The position numbers were made by a program, and so were the translations under genes. 64,000 nt of DNA, from positions 45,718 through 109,717 of IMG/VR virus record IMGVR_UViG_3300018424_007835; one strand, written 5' to 3'. Source of the DNA: a virus. This document shows positions 50,692 to 58,335 of the stretch, piece after piece. The notes under the pieces were generated by a model that did not search any database, was not told the DNA's origin, and saw only the letters and a program-made list of their open reading frames with translations. Every line of letters starts with the position of its first letter. Positions within the stretch are counted from its first letter, which is position 1.

Positions 50692-52770
50692 ATGACTGTT
50701 AGCACAACTTCCCGCCTGGGAGTAACAACTTGGGACGCAGGATCCGACCCCTTTACTCGTGCCCAGATGAATGACAGCCACATCAACTTGGAAGCTAGGG
50801 CGGCAGGTTTTAATCAAGACGCCACCCGTCCATCTGCTGGTGCTGGTTTCACTGGGTTTTTCCATTTCAATAATGGGATTCTTACGTATTGTGATGGTGT
50901 CAACTGGTATGACCTCGTTGCAGTTGGCTCGACCGTTGTTGATCTTACCGCTTCGGCTGGAACCGTTGGCGTAAGTTCTGATTTCGCCCGTTCTGACCAT
51001 CGCCACGGTATCGCTACTGATGCGATTGCCGAAAATATGATTCAAAATAACGCTGTTACCCGTGATAAGATTAGTAATAATAGTGTTGATCTTACTAAGC
51101 TTGTGGATTCGGCTAGCGGTTATGCTGTTTTGGGTAAGACGGGTTCGGGTTCTGGGGATTTTGCTGAGATTACTGCTGGGGCTAATAGTGTTTTGCGGCG
51201 TTCTGGGTCAGGTGATCTTTCGTTTGGCACGTTGTCGACTGCGCATATTGGGAACGGGCAGATTACTACGGATAAGATCGGCTCCCAGCAGGTGACGATT
51301 GATAAAATGGCAGCTAATTCTGTGGGCACTGACCAGTATGTGGATGCGTCTATTAAGGCTGAACATTTTGCCCCAGGCGCTGTTAGCGGGGCGTCGGTGG
51401 GGGAGGATTCGATTGATTCGATTAATATCCAGACTGGGGCTATTGATACTCGCCATATTGCCGACAATCAGGTGACTGTTGGCAAAATTCAACAGGTTGC
51501 GGCTCACAGTATTTTGGCACGAGTTGGTACTTCTACAGGTAACCTTTCAGCGTTGGTTGCTGGGACTGATAGTGTTTTGCGGCGTGACGGTTCAGGTAAC
51601 CTGGCATTCGGCACAATTGATGGTGGGCATATTGGCATTGACAGTATTGACAGTCAGCATTATGCTGCTGGTTCTATTGATAGGGAGCACTTGGCTCCCG
51701 ACATTATTGATGGCACTAAGATCGCAAATGATGTTATTAACTCTGAACATTATGTTGCAGGGTCTATTGATAGGGAGCACTTGGCTCCCGACATTATTGA
51801 TGGCACTAAGATCGCAAATGATGTTATTAACTCTGAACATTATGTTGCAGGGTCAATTGACGCCGAGCATCTAAGCAACGCTTTATACAGTAGTGGCACA
51901 TGGCAAGGGGCACTGTCTGGTAACGCCGCTACGGCAAGCCGGTGGTCGAACTACCGCACAATCACGTTAGGTGGTGATCTCACTGGTTCTGTGCAGATCA
52001 GGGGCGACGCTAATGTGACCCTGACTGCCACGGTTGCGGCTAATAGTGTAGCCTTGGGCACTGACACCACGGGCAATTATATGGCCGGTGTTTCTGCGGG
52101 TACGGGTGTTTCTGTTAGCCATACCCCGGGGGAGGGGTCCACAGCGACAATTTCTATCGGGCAGTCCGTTGCCACGACCAGCAACGTGACGTTCAATCAG
52201 GTCCAAAGCAACAGATACGATATCGGTTCGCAAGCGACCTCGGAGACGTGGATTACTCGGACCGTCGGTAATGATTTGTCGTTCCGCTTTGAGAGTACCA
52301 ACTTGGCCCAGTGGCATAAAACCGTTGCCACAAATAATAATAGCGTTTTGTCATCCACCGCCCATGCGTTCCAGTTCCACAACCACTTGATTCCCTTCGT
52401 TACCTCAACGTCAGGGACCACCGGTCGGCTCCTTGGGGACAACAACAGGGCTTGGAACCGTCTCGTCTCAAAGAACGGCAGCTACCTGTCCTCTGACGCC
52501 ACATTGAAAGACATTGAGGGCACCGCACCCGGCATGGACTTCGTGCGGATGCTGACCGGGTACGAATGGTCGTGGAAACTTGACGACGGCGTTTCTTTCT
52601 GGGGGCCTACCGCCCAGGACATCCAAGCGGCCGTTGATGCTTCGGGCTCTGACGCTGAGATTGTGACCGGCGAAGAGGGCAACCTAACGGTCCGCATGGA
52701 GTCCCTTTGGGGTCCGGTTATCAATGCTTTGAAAGAGCTAGAAGAGCGTATTGTTGCCCTCGGGGGGTGA
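50692..52770 (+). CDS. Tail fibre with tandem repeats and S74-type chaperone end
   Basis: 692 residues. The start is MTVSTTSRLGVTTWDAGSDP with a Trp-containing head domain, then a shaft of ...I..DSI.S.H..AGSIDREHL-type repeats (~110-390). Two 30-residue units are identical at DNA level. The C-terminal ~100 residues contain YLSSDATLKDIEGTAPGMDF, with the Ser-x4-Lys pair of S74 domains, EWSWKLDDGVSFWGPTAQDI and a final helix LKELEERIVALGG. AGGAGGT precedes ATG 50692; TAGAAT (50668) may be a -10. The 3' part is C-rich at third positions. Confidence 0.8.
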   Translation: MTVSTTSRLGVTTWDAGSDPFTRAQMNDSHINLEARAAGFNQDATRPSAGAGFTGFFHFNNGILTYCDGVNWYDLVAVGSTVVDLTASAGTVGVSSDFARSDHRHGIATDAIAENMIQNNAVTRDKISNNSVDLTKLVDSASGYAVLGKTGSGSGDFAEITAGANSVLRRSGSGDLSFGTLSTAHIGNGQITTDKIGSQQVTIDKMAANSVGTDQYVDASIKAEHFAPGAVSGASVGEDSIDSINIQTGAIDTRHIADNQVTVGKIQQVAAHSILARVGTSTGNLSALVAGTDSVLRRDGSGNLAFGTIDGGHIGIDSIDSQHYAAGSIDREHLAPDIIDGTKIANDVINSEHYVAGSIDREHLAPDIIDGTKIANDVINSEHYVAGSIDAEHLSNALYSSGTWQGALSGNAATASRWSNYRTITLGGDLTGSVQIRGDANVTLTATVAANSVALGTDTTGNYMAGVSAGTGVSVSHTPGEGSTATISIGQSVATTSNVTFNQVQSNRYDIGSQATSETWITRTVGNDLSFRFESTNLAQWHKTVATNNNSVLSSTAHAFQFHNHLIPFVTSTSGTTGRLLGDNNRAWNRLVSKNGSYLSSDATLKDIEGTAPGMDFVRMLTGYEWSWKLDDGVSFWGPTAQDIQAAVDASGSDAEIVTGEEGNLTVRMESLWGPVINALKELEERIVALGG
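51673..51852 (+). repeat. Exact 90-bp tandem duplication in a fibre gene
   Basis: Bases 51673-51762 and 51763-51852 are identical. Each encodes 30 residues beginning SIDREHLAPDIIDGTKIAND. The frame is kept, so shaft length can vary by unit number. A diverged third start (TCAATTGACGCC) follows. Confidence 0.95.
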
Positions 52771-52787
52771 CCAGACTGGGAGGGGTT

Positions 52788-53093
52788 ATGTGGAGCAACT
52801 TCATTGGCATGACCCTACCCGGCCTAGTCGGGTCCACAGTCACTATCCTAGCAATCGTCCTATCCACCCGGCTCCGACACAAAAAACTCGACCTAGAAAT
52901 AGATGCCGCACAAGATAGCGTTTGGTTAGACCTAGTCAAACAAAGTCGGGTAGAATATGCACTACAGAGGAAAGAAAACAACAGACTGCGATACATAATA
53001 CACCACCTACAAGAGGAGGTAAGCGACCTAGAAAAAAAGAACGCAGAACTGTTAAGACAAATAACTTCCCTAAAACATAACAACCCAGACTAG
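52788..53093 (+). CDS. Membrane-anchored coiled-coil protein, 101 aa
   Basis: ATG 52788 follows GGGAGGGG; the upstream part of the frame overlaps the fibre gene and is not used. One TM segment (MTLPGLVGSTVTILAIVLST, ~8-27) is followed by a basic stretch (RLRHKK) and a long coiled coil (RKENNRLRYIIHHLQEEVSD LEKKNAELLRQITSL). The topology fits a spanin-like, holin-accessory or inner-membrane lysis regulator, but no family is recognised. Codons are C- and A-rich at the third position, in sharp contrast to most of the window. Confidence 0.62.
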   Translation: MWSNFIGMTLPGLVGSTVTILAIVLSTRLRHKKLDLEIDAAQDSVWLDLVKQSRVEYALQRKENNRLRYIIHHLQEEVSDLEKKNAELLRQITSLKHNNPD

Positions 53094-53101
53094 GAGACAC
53101 A

Positions 53102-53410
53102 ATGACCGATCCCGTACCCTTCAGCGAACGAGACGACGACGACTCAATAGATGACCTCCTAGCAATGATAAACGATGCCATCGTCACAACCGACAGCCCC
53201 GAAGAAATGATCCAAGAAGTCATCGGAGATGTCCTCCAAAACCACGAAGCCGCCGGGGTGCTCGGTAACTTTGTGTTTATTGGAGAAGTCGTGGGGAACG
53301 ACGGCGAGGTTCGTTTGATGGTCGCCACGTCTGAAAATTTGCCTGATTGGATTGCTAGGGGCATGCTGATGACTGCTGAAGAGTTTATTATGGGCGGAAT
53401 GTTGGAATGA
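53102..53410 (+). CDS. Hypothetical acidic protein, 102 aa
   Basis: Not recognised. It is strongly acidic at the start (SERDDDDSIDDLLAMINDAI, VTTDSPEEMIQEVIGDVLQN), then a small beta part (FVFIGEVVGNDGEVRLMVAT) and a C-terminal helix. The two halves differ in base use: C/A-rich third positions to about base 53265 (as in the previous gene), T/G-rich afterwards, which suggests a recombination joint inside the gene. The stop overlaps the next ATG (ATGA). Confidence 0.6.
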   Translation: MTDPVPFSERDDDDSIDDLLAMINDAIVTTDSPEEMIQEVIGDVLQNHEAAGVLGNFVFIGEVVGNDGEVRLMVATSENLPDWIARGMLMTAEEFIMGGMLE

Positions 53411-53748
53411 CCGCTGGACGGTACGACATTTTGTGTGTGGCCGACGAAGATTTAGAAGTCGAGTGGACTGTTTACAATCCTGATGGTGAGCTTGCCAATC
53501 TAAACTTGTGGCAGTCACGTATGCAGGTTCGGGAGACAGTTGCCGCAGAAACCGTAACATTAGACTGCTCTACCACCAATGGTAGAATCGTGCATAGTGT
53601 GGCAGATGGTACAATAACATTAAGCCTGTCTTCTTCCACCATTGCTGAAATAAGCTCGGGCGATTACGTGTACGATTTGGAACTTTACACCACCACGGGG
53701 GCTGATAGGGTGTTGCGTTTGGTGGAGGGATTTTTTAAGGTGAGCTAA
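53407..53748 (+). CDS. Ig/BppU-like beta protein, paralogue of 44401
   Basis: 113 residues with the same motif order as the protein at 44401: MTAGRYDILCVADEDLEVEW, NPDGELANLNLWQSRMQVRE, TTNGRIVHSVADGTITLSLS, YDLELYTTTGADRVLRLVEG F. It precedes a fibre-type gene by one base. A role as a small baseplate anchor or adaptor for the following fibres is likely but inferred. Confidence 0.65.
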   Translation: MTAGRYDILCVADEDLEVEWTVYNPDGELANLNLWQSRMQVRETVAAETVTLDCSTTNGRIVHSVADGTITLSLSSSTIAEISSGDYVYDLELYTTTGADRVLRLVEGFFKVS

Positions 53749-53749
53749 A

Positions 53750-54286
53750 ATGTCTGATTACACCGTCACCATTCAGGATGTTGTTAATGCTATCACCGTA
53801 ACCGAGTTTGACGGCAATCATGTGGCTGAAGGATCTGTTTCCGAGTATACGGTCACCGTGGAGGACATTGTTAACGCTATTTCTGTTGCGGAGCAGCAGG
53901 GCAATAAAGTTACGGTTGTTGCTTCCACGTTTATTGGTGATGATGGTACGGCGTCTAAGCTGTTTTATTCGTCGGGTTCCCCTTCTGATTCTGTTGGTGG
54001 TGTGGGGGATTTTTATATTGATGTTTCGATTGGTAAGTTGTGGGGGCCTAAGGGGGCTTCTGGGTGGTCATCTTCTGAGCTTCCTCTTATTCCTAAAAGG
54101 TTTGTGTTTTCGCAGGGGTTGCCGTCTTCTTCTTGGAATGTTGATCATACTTTGGATGGTTTTCCTTCTGTAACTGTTGTGGATTCTGCAGGTACTGTGG
54201 TGATTGGTGATGTAATATATAATAGCAGGAGTAACCTTACTATTAATTTTTCTGCCGCCTTTTCGGGTAAGGCATATTTAACTTAA
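53750..54286 (+). CDS. Tail protein with internal repeat and 'GDFYID' module, 178 aa
   Basis: The N-terminus holds a duplicated ~30-residue unit (YTVTIQDVVNAITVTEFDGN and YTVTVEDIVNAISVAEQQGN). A module like those of the fibres follows (GSPSDSVGGVGDFYIDVSIG KLWGP). The end (SSSWNVDHTLDGFPSVTVVD, SAGTVVIGDVIYNSRSNLTI) is a beta domain that resembles the C-terminus of the next gene (VTHNFGTKDVIVQVYD, DTVVGDVVRTSAEVVTVTL). It is probably a short tail fibre or capping protein. Confidence 0.65.
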   Translation: MSDYTVTIQDVVNAITVTEFDGNHVAEGSVSEYTVTVEDIVNAISVAEQQGNKVTVVASTFIGDDGTASKLFYSSGSPSDSVGGVGDFYIDVSIGKLWGPKGASGWSSSELPLIPKRFVFSQGLPSSSWNVDHTLDGFPSVTVVDSAGTVVIGDVIYNSRSNLTINFSAAFSGKAYLT

Positions 54287-54299
54287 TAAGGAGTAGACA

Positions 54300-56111
54300 G
54301 TGTCTCAGAAATTTTTAACAGCTATAGACCTTAACCAAAACGAGTTGCAGAATGCTGTAATTCAGAATTTGGGCACTCCCCCGGGCAGCCCGGTAAAGGG
54401 TCAGCTTTACTTTGATAGCGATGCCGGTGATAATAAACTGTATGTTTGGGATGGCACTTCCTGGGTTAATCTTCAGGACACTGGTGCGGGCACTCTCACT
54501 ATCTCCGACGGCTCCAATTCCGACGGTCTTACAGTAGGTACTGACACCCTTACGTTTGATAGTGGTACGGGTGTTACTACCGCAGTCACAGACAATCAAG
54601 TCTCTTTTTCTATTGGTCAGGACGTTGGAACTAGCGCTGATGTAACTTTCAATACAGTTACTGCTAGCCTTACTGGTAACGCTGATACCGCCACTGAGGC
54701 AACAAACATTACTGCGGTTGCCAATAACGCTACTGATGAGACTGTTTACCTGACATTTGTTGACGGCGCTACCGGCACTCAAGGCATTGAGACAGACACC
54801 GGACTTACCTACAACCCGTCGACTGGTGTACTCACCACTACTTCCGTTACCGGTGACCTGACCGGCGATGTGACCGGCAACGCCGATACTGCTACGGAGC
54901 TTGCCACGGCCCGCACAATTGCTTTGAGCGGTGACGTTAACGCCACTGGCGTAGGCTTCGATGGTAGTGGCGACATTACGCTCACTACCACAATTGCTAA
55001 CGACAGCGTTGACCTTGGTACGCACACGACAGGCGACTACGTTGAAAGTCTTGTTGCAGGTACTGGCGTTACTCTTAGTAATAACTCAGGCGAGGGGGCT
55101 ACACCTACAGTTGCTATTGGTCAGGCCGTTGGTACGAGTGATAACGTAACATTCAATGATCTTACCGTTGCTGGTAACCTTACTGTTAGCGGCACGACGA
55201 CAACGATTGATACTGCTACGCTTTCTGTTGAAGACCCGCTGATTGTTCTCGCTAGCAACAACAATACTACTGACGCTGTTGACATTGGTTTCTACGGCTT
55301 GTACGATTCAAGCGGTTCTCAAGACCTGTACGCCGGTCTTTTCCGTGACGCTGATGACGGCAAGTTCCGCTTGTTCAAAGATTCTCAGGCTGCTCCGTCG
55401 ACTACGGTCGACACGGGTGCGACTGGCTACGCTGTTGCTACGCTTGTTGCTGCCCTAGAGGGCAATGCTGATACTGCGACGGCCCTTGAAACCGCACGCA
55501 CTATTGGTGGTGTTTCGTTCGATGGTACTGCGAACATTGACCTTCCCGGCGTCAACACGGAAGGCAATCAAGATACTACAGGTAATGCTGCTACTGCGAC
55601 GGCCCTTGAAACCGCACGCACTATCAACGGTGTTTCGTTTGACGGTACGGCCGACATTACGGTTGCTGCGGCTGCTGGAACACTAACTGGTACTGAACTT
55701 AACTCTACTGTTGTAACGTCTTCGCTTACCACGGTAGGAACTATCGATACTGGTACGTGGAACGGTAGCACTATTGCTGTTGCTTATGGTGGTACTGGTG
55801 CCACTACCGCTTCAGCGGCTAGGAATAACTTGGCGGTAGGGGACGGTACTGACATTACGGGCACTACGCTTGCCCGAATTGCCGCTGTAGACTGCGCCGC
55901 CGACTCCAGTGGAGTCAGCACGACAACTGTCACCCATAACTTTGGGACCAAGGACGTTATTGTGCAGGTGTACGATAGCTCCAATGGGGACACAGTTGTT
56001 GGTGACGTGGTTCGGACTTCGGCGGAGGTTGTTACAGTAACCTTGAACGGTACAATTGGGGCGGGGGACTACCGCATCGTTGTGACAGCCGCAGGGGACG
56101 GCACCGCCTAA
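54300..56111 (+). CDS. Tail fibre protein with repeated GNADTAT shaft
   Basis: 603 residues from GTG 54300 (AAGGAG upstream). The head is AIDLNQNELQNAVIQNLGTP, SPVKGQLYFDSDAGDNKLYV WDGTSWVNL, the common phage fibre anchor. The shaft has repeated LTGNADTATEAT, GNADTATALETARTI and related units. The C-terminal ~75 residues (VTHNFGTKDVIVQVYDSSNG, VTLNGTIGAGDYRIVV) form the same receptor-side beta domain as the preceding protein. No S74 domain. A long gap with hairpin, terminator and promoter follows. Confidence 0.78.
   Translation: MSQKFLTAIDLNQNELQNAVIQNLGTPPGSPVKGQLYFDSDAGDNKLYVWDGTSWVNLQDTGAGTLTISDGSNSDGLTVGTDTLTFDSGTGVTTAVTDNQVSFSIGQDVGTSADVTFNTVTASLTGNADTATEATNITAVANNATDETVYLTFVDGATGTQGIETDTGLTYNPSTGVLTTTSVTGDLTGDVTGNADTATELATARTIALSGDVNATGVGFDGSGDITLTTTIANDSVDLGTHTTGDYVESLVAGTGVTLSNNSGEGATPTVAIGQAVGTSDNVTFNDLTVAGNLTVSGTTTTIDTATLSVEDPLIVLASNNNTTDAVDIGFYGLYDSSGSQDLYAGLFRDADDGKFRLFKDSQAAPSTTVDTGATGYAVATLVAALEGNADTATALETARTIGGVSFDGTANIDLPGVNTEGNQDTTGNAATATALETARTINGVSFDGTADITVAAAAGTLTGTELNSTVVTSSLTTVGTIDTGTWNGSTIAVAYGGTGATTASAARNNLAVGDGTDITGTTLARIAAVDCAADSSGVSTTTVTHNFGTKDVIVQVYDSSNGDTVVGDVVRTSAEVVTVTLNGTIGAGDYRIVVTAAGDGTA
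55472..55624 (+). repeat. Direct repeat, 120-bp period, in the fibre shaft
   Basis: A 33-base block (55472-55504) recurs exactly at 55592-55624. It encodes part of TATALETARTI in both copies; the sequence between is diverged, so it is an older shaft-unit duplication than that at 51673. Confidence 0.8.
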
Positions 56112-56119
56112 GTAAAGAT

Positions 56120-56141
56120 GTTACGGTAAACAATCCGTAAC
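56120..56141 (+). other. Small hairpin in intergenic gap
   Basis: GTTACGG (56120-56126) and CCGTAAC (56135-56141), a 7-bp stem with an 8-base loop, no T-run. It begins 9 bases after the fibre stop; possibly an RNA processing or stability element. The rest of 56142-56200 shows nothing clear. Confidence 0.4.
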
Positions 56142-56200
56142 GCTACCGGTTCACGATAGTGGGCAAGGTAGTTACGCCGTGCAGGCGAGAAATACCCGAC

Positions 56201-56240
56201 AAGGGGGTGGGGTTTGTTCATAGACAGACCCCACCCCTTT
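56201..56240 (+). terminator. Long-stem terminator
   Basis: AAGGGGGTGGGGTTTG (56201-56216) pairs with CAGACCCCACCCCTTT (56225-56240) over 16 bp with two G-T wobbles. The T-run is short, but the stem is very stable. Confidence 0.75.
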
Positions 56241-56250
56241 GTGGTATAAT
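56221..56250 (+). promoter_or_regulatory. Promoter overlapping the terminator
   Basis: TAGACA (56221-56226) in the terminator loop and 3' arm, 18 bases, TATAAT (56245-56250); leader of about 50 bases to GTG 56306. Confidence 0.68.
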
Positions 56251-56305
56251 ACGGGTACACTTACCTTGAGGGGCAAGTGGGCAGACAAGAAAGCTGGTTG
56301 AGGCC

Positions 56306-58105
56306 GTGGCTCAAAAATTTAAAACTAGTATCACCATTGATGATGCGACCAGTGCAGCGTCACAAGCGGTTGCAATCAATGTAACCGGTGACACCCAGAA
56401 CAGGTTAACTATTGATGCTGGTGGTAAAATTTCTTGGGGGCCAGGAGGAACAACAGCCGTAGATACCGTACTGTATCGGTCTGCTGCGGATACGCTAAAA
56501 ACGGACGATGCTTTTACCGCTACCTCGCTAGCGGTAACGGGCGCTTTCACATTACCCACGTCTGATGGTAGCGCTAATCAGGTTATGGTGACGAATGGGT
56601 CGGGTACTGTTACTTGGGCTAATCAGTCTGGCGGTGGTGGGGGTGGCGGTGTCACGGTTAGTGATACTCCGCCGTCTAGCCCTAGTTCGGGTGATTTGTG
56701 GTTTGAATCGGATACCGGTGTAACGTTTGTTTATTACGATAGTTTTTGGGTTGAGGTGGGGTCGTCTAATAGTGTGGCTGTTGGAGGGGACGGCGCTATT
56801 CAGTATGCTTCTAGTGGGGGGTTGGATGCTGATGACACTAATTTTGTATGGGATGCCACGAACACCCGGTTGGGTATTGGAACGTCTACCCCTAGTGATT
56901 TGCTGGAATTATCTGGCGGTAACTTGATTAGTGATGGGCATGTCACGGCTCAATCTGGAGGCGCTGATGGGGGCATTGTTCTTGGGCAGGCGTTTGGTTC
57001 AGGTTACGTCGGGTTGCGTACTGCTGGAATGTCTGAAACGTCTAGTGGGGAGTATGTCCTCATTTCTGATGGGACTAACAGTTTTTTGGGTGCGGGTACG
57101 GGGGGCACTACATATATTCGTGGTGGGGCAAATAGCACCGCATATGAACTGTCAATTAGCAATAGCGTGGCACAAATAAAAGGTAATTTGACAGTTGTCG
57201 ATAATGGTACCTCAGGGACCGGTAAGGTGCTGTTACCTTCGGCAGGGGGCGACGGCGGCCTTGCCTTAGAATCTTGGAATGCAAGCGGGTTCTTTGGGGC
57301 TATTGCAACAGCAAACATGACAAGCACCGAATACATGATGATTTCGGCAGGCACACATACTTATATTTCGGCAGCGACTGGCTCTAATGTTTATATTCGG
57401 GCTGGGGCAAACTCTGGAACTCATGAACTCTGGCTTGAACAATCATCAGGTAAAACTTATATTGAAACAACTAATGGGGTGTTCATAGACAATGTGCTTA
57501 ACATGGAGCCGCTCACTGCTACCGAAGGGGGAGAAATAGCCCTGCTCCACGGCACATCTGGGCTGCAAGACGCTGTTTTGGATAATTACCACAGCGGTAG
57601 CACGTATTTTAGAGTGGTTGGTGATTCAACCGTCATGTTCCGAGTACGTCTTGATACTCGCCTGTATGCGTTGGGCGGCACGGGACGGGATGTTTACATT
57701 AACTCTAATGACACGCTGGTGTACAATACGTCAACTCTTGATTTAAAGGAAAACATTGTTACAGTCACTGCTGAGAGTGTGGATGATCAGGGTCGCTCTG
57801 TGTTGGAACGGGCCCGCATGCTTGAGGCTCTTGAATATGAGTATTCGGCGGCCGCCGCTGACGCTGTTCCAGGTAATCGTTACATAGGTTTGGCCGCTGA
57901 GCATGTGCATGATTTGTTCCCAACTGCCACCACCGATTACTTAGATTACGACGAAGATGAGAACGGTGACCCAATTGAAGGAACGGGGCGACCAGTTGGG
58001 TGGGATAACCGGGCGATGATTGGTGTTCTTTGGGCGTTGTGGCGTGATTCTGACACAAAACTACAAGATGCTTTGAATAGAATTTCAGTATTGGAGGCCG
58101 GATAA
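56306..58105 (+). CDS. Tail fibre with S74-type chaperone end
   Basis: 599 residues from GTG 56306, with GAGG five bases upstream. It contains an N-terminal anchor (MAQKFKTSITIDDATSAASQ), a Gly-rich hinge (SGGGGGGGV, ~110), one GDLWFESDTGVTFVYY module, NTRLGIGTSTPSDLLEL and repeated beta units (YVLISDGTNSFLGAGTGGTT, YMMISAGTHTYISAATGSN). The C-terminus has TSTLDLKENI (Ser-x4-Lys), MLEALEYEYS, RYIGLAAEHVHDLFP and a final coiled coil, as in S74 chaperones. The stop overlaps the next ATG (TAATG), starting a run of three such couplings. Confidence 0.8.
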   Translation: MAQKFKTSITIDDATSAASQAVAINVTGDTQNRLTIDAGGKISWGPGGTTAVDTVLYRSAADTLKTDDAFTATSLAVTGAFTLPTSDGSANQVMVTNGSGTVTWANQSGGGGGGGVTVSDTPPSSPSSGDLWFESDTGVTFVYYDSFWVEVGSSNSVAVGGDGAIQYASSGGLDADDTNFVWDATNTRLGIGTSTPSDLLELSGGNLISDGHVTAQSGGADGGIVLGQAFGSGYVGLRTAGMSETSSGEYVLISDGTNSFLGAGTGGTTYIRGGANSTAYELSISNSVAQIKGNLTVVDNGTSGTGKVLLPSAGGDGGLALESWNASGFFGAIATANMTSTEYMMISAGTHTYISAATGSNVYIRAGANSGTHELWLEQSSGKTYIETTNGVFIDNVLNMEPLTATEGGEIALLHGTSGLQDAVLDNYHSGSTYFRVVGDSTVMFRVRLDTRLYALGGTGRDVYINSNDTLVYNTSTLDLKENIVTVTAESVDDQGRSVLERARMLEALEYEYSAAAADAVPGNRYIGLAAEHVHDLFPTATTDYLDYDEDENGDPIEGTGRPVGWDNRAMIGVLWALWRDSDTKLQDALNRISVLEAG

Positions 58106-58335
58106 TGGCTATGGATTTTCCTGATTCGCCCGCAGTTAATGATACTTTCACGGTGGGCTCCCGCCAATGGAAATATGACGGAACCACGTGGTTGCTTGTA
58201 GGTACCCCTCGCAACAACTTTGGTACAACTGAGTCTGATGTTACTTCTCGCCCGAACTATGATACAGTTATTTTTATTGGATCTACAGAGCCTACTGTTG
58301 GGCAGTCGGGTGACGTGTGGATTGATAACTCATAA
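58105..58335 (+). CDS. Minimal fibre adaptor protein, 76 aa
   Basis: It consists of the adaptor (MAMDFPDSPAVNDTFTVGSR QWKYDGTTW) joined to the end motif (VIFIGSTEPTVGQSGDVWID). These are the first and last parts of the 354-residue fibre at 28955, without the middle modules, and both genes are followed by an overlapping gene. It may be an adaptor that links the next gene's product to the baseplate. It overlaps both neighbours by one base (TAATG). Confidence 0.7.
   Translation: MAMDFPDSPAVNDTFTVGSRQWKYDGTTWLLVGTPRNNFGTTESDVTSRPNYDTVIFIGSTEPTVGQSGDVWIDNS

Noticed and set aside
51673-51852. CRISPR-like array
   Set aside because: Only two adjacent 90-bp copies without spacers, inside a coding frame.
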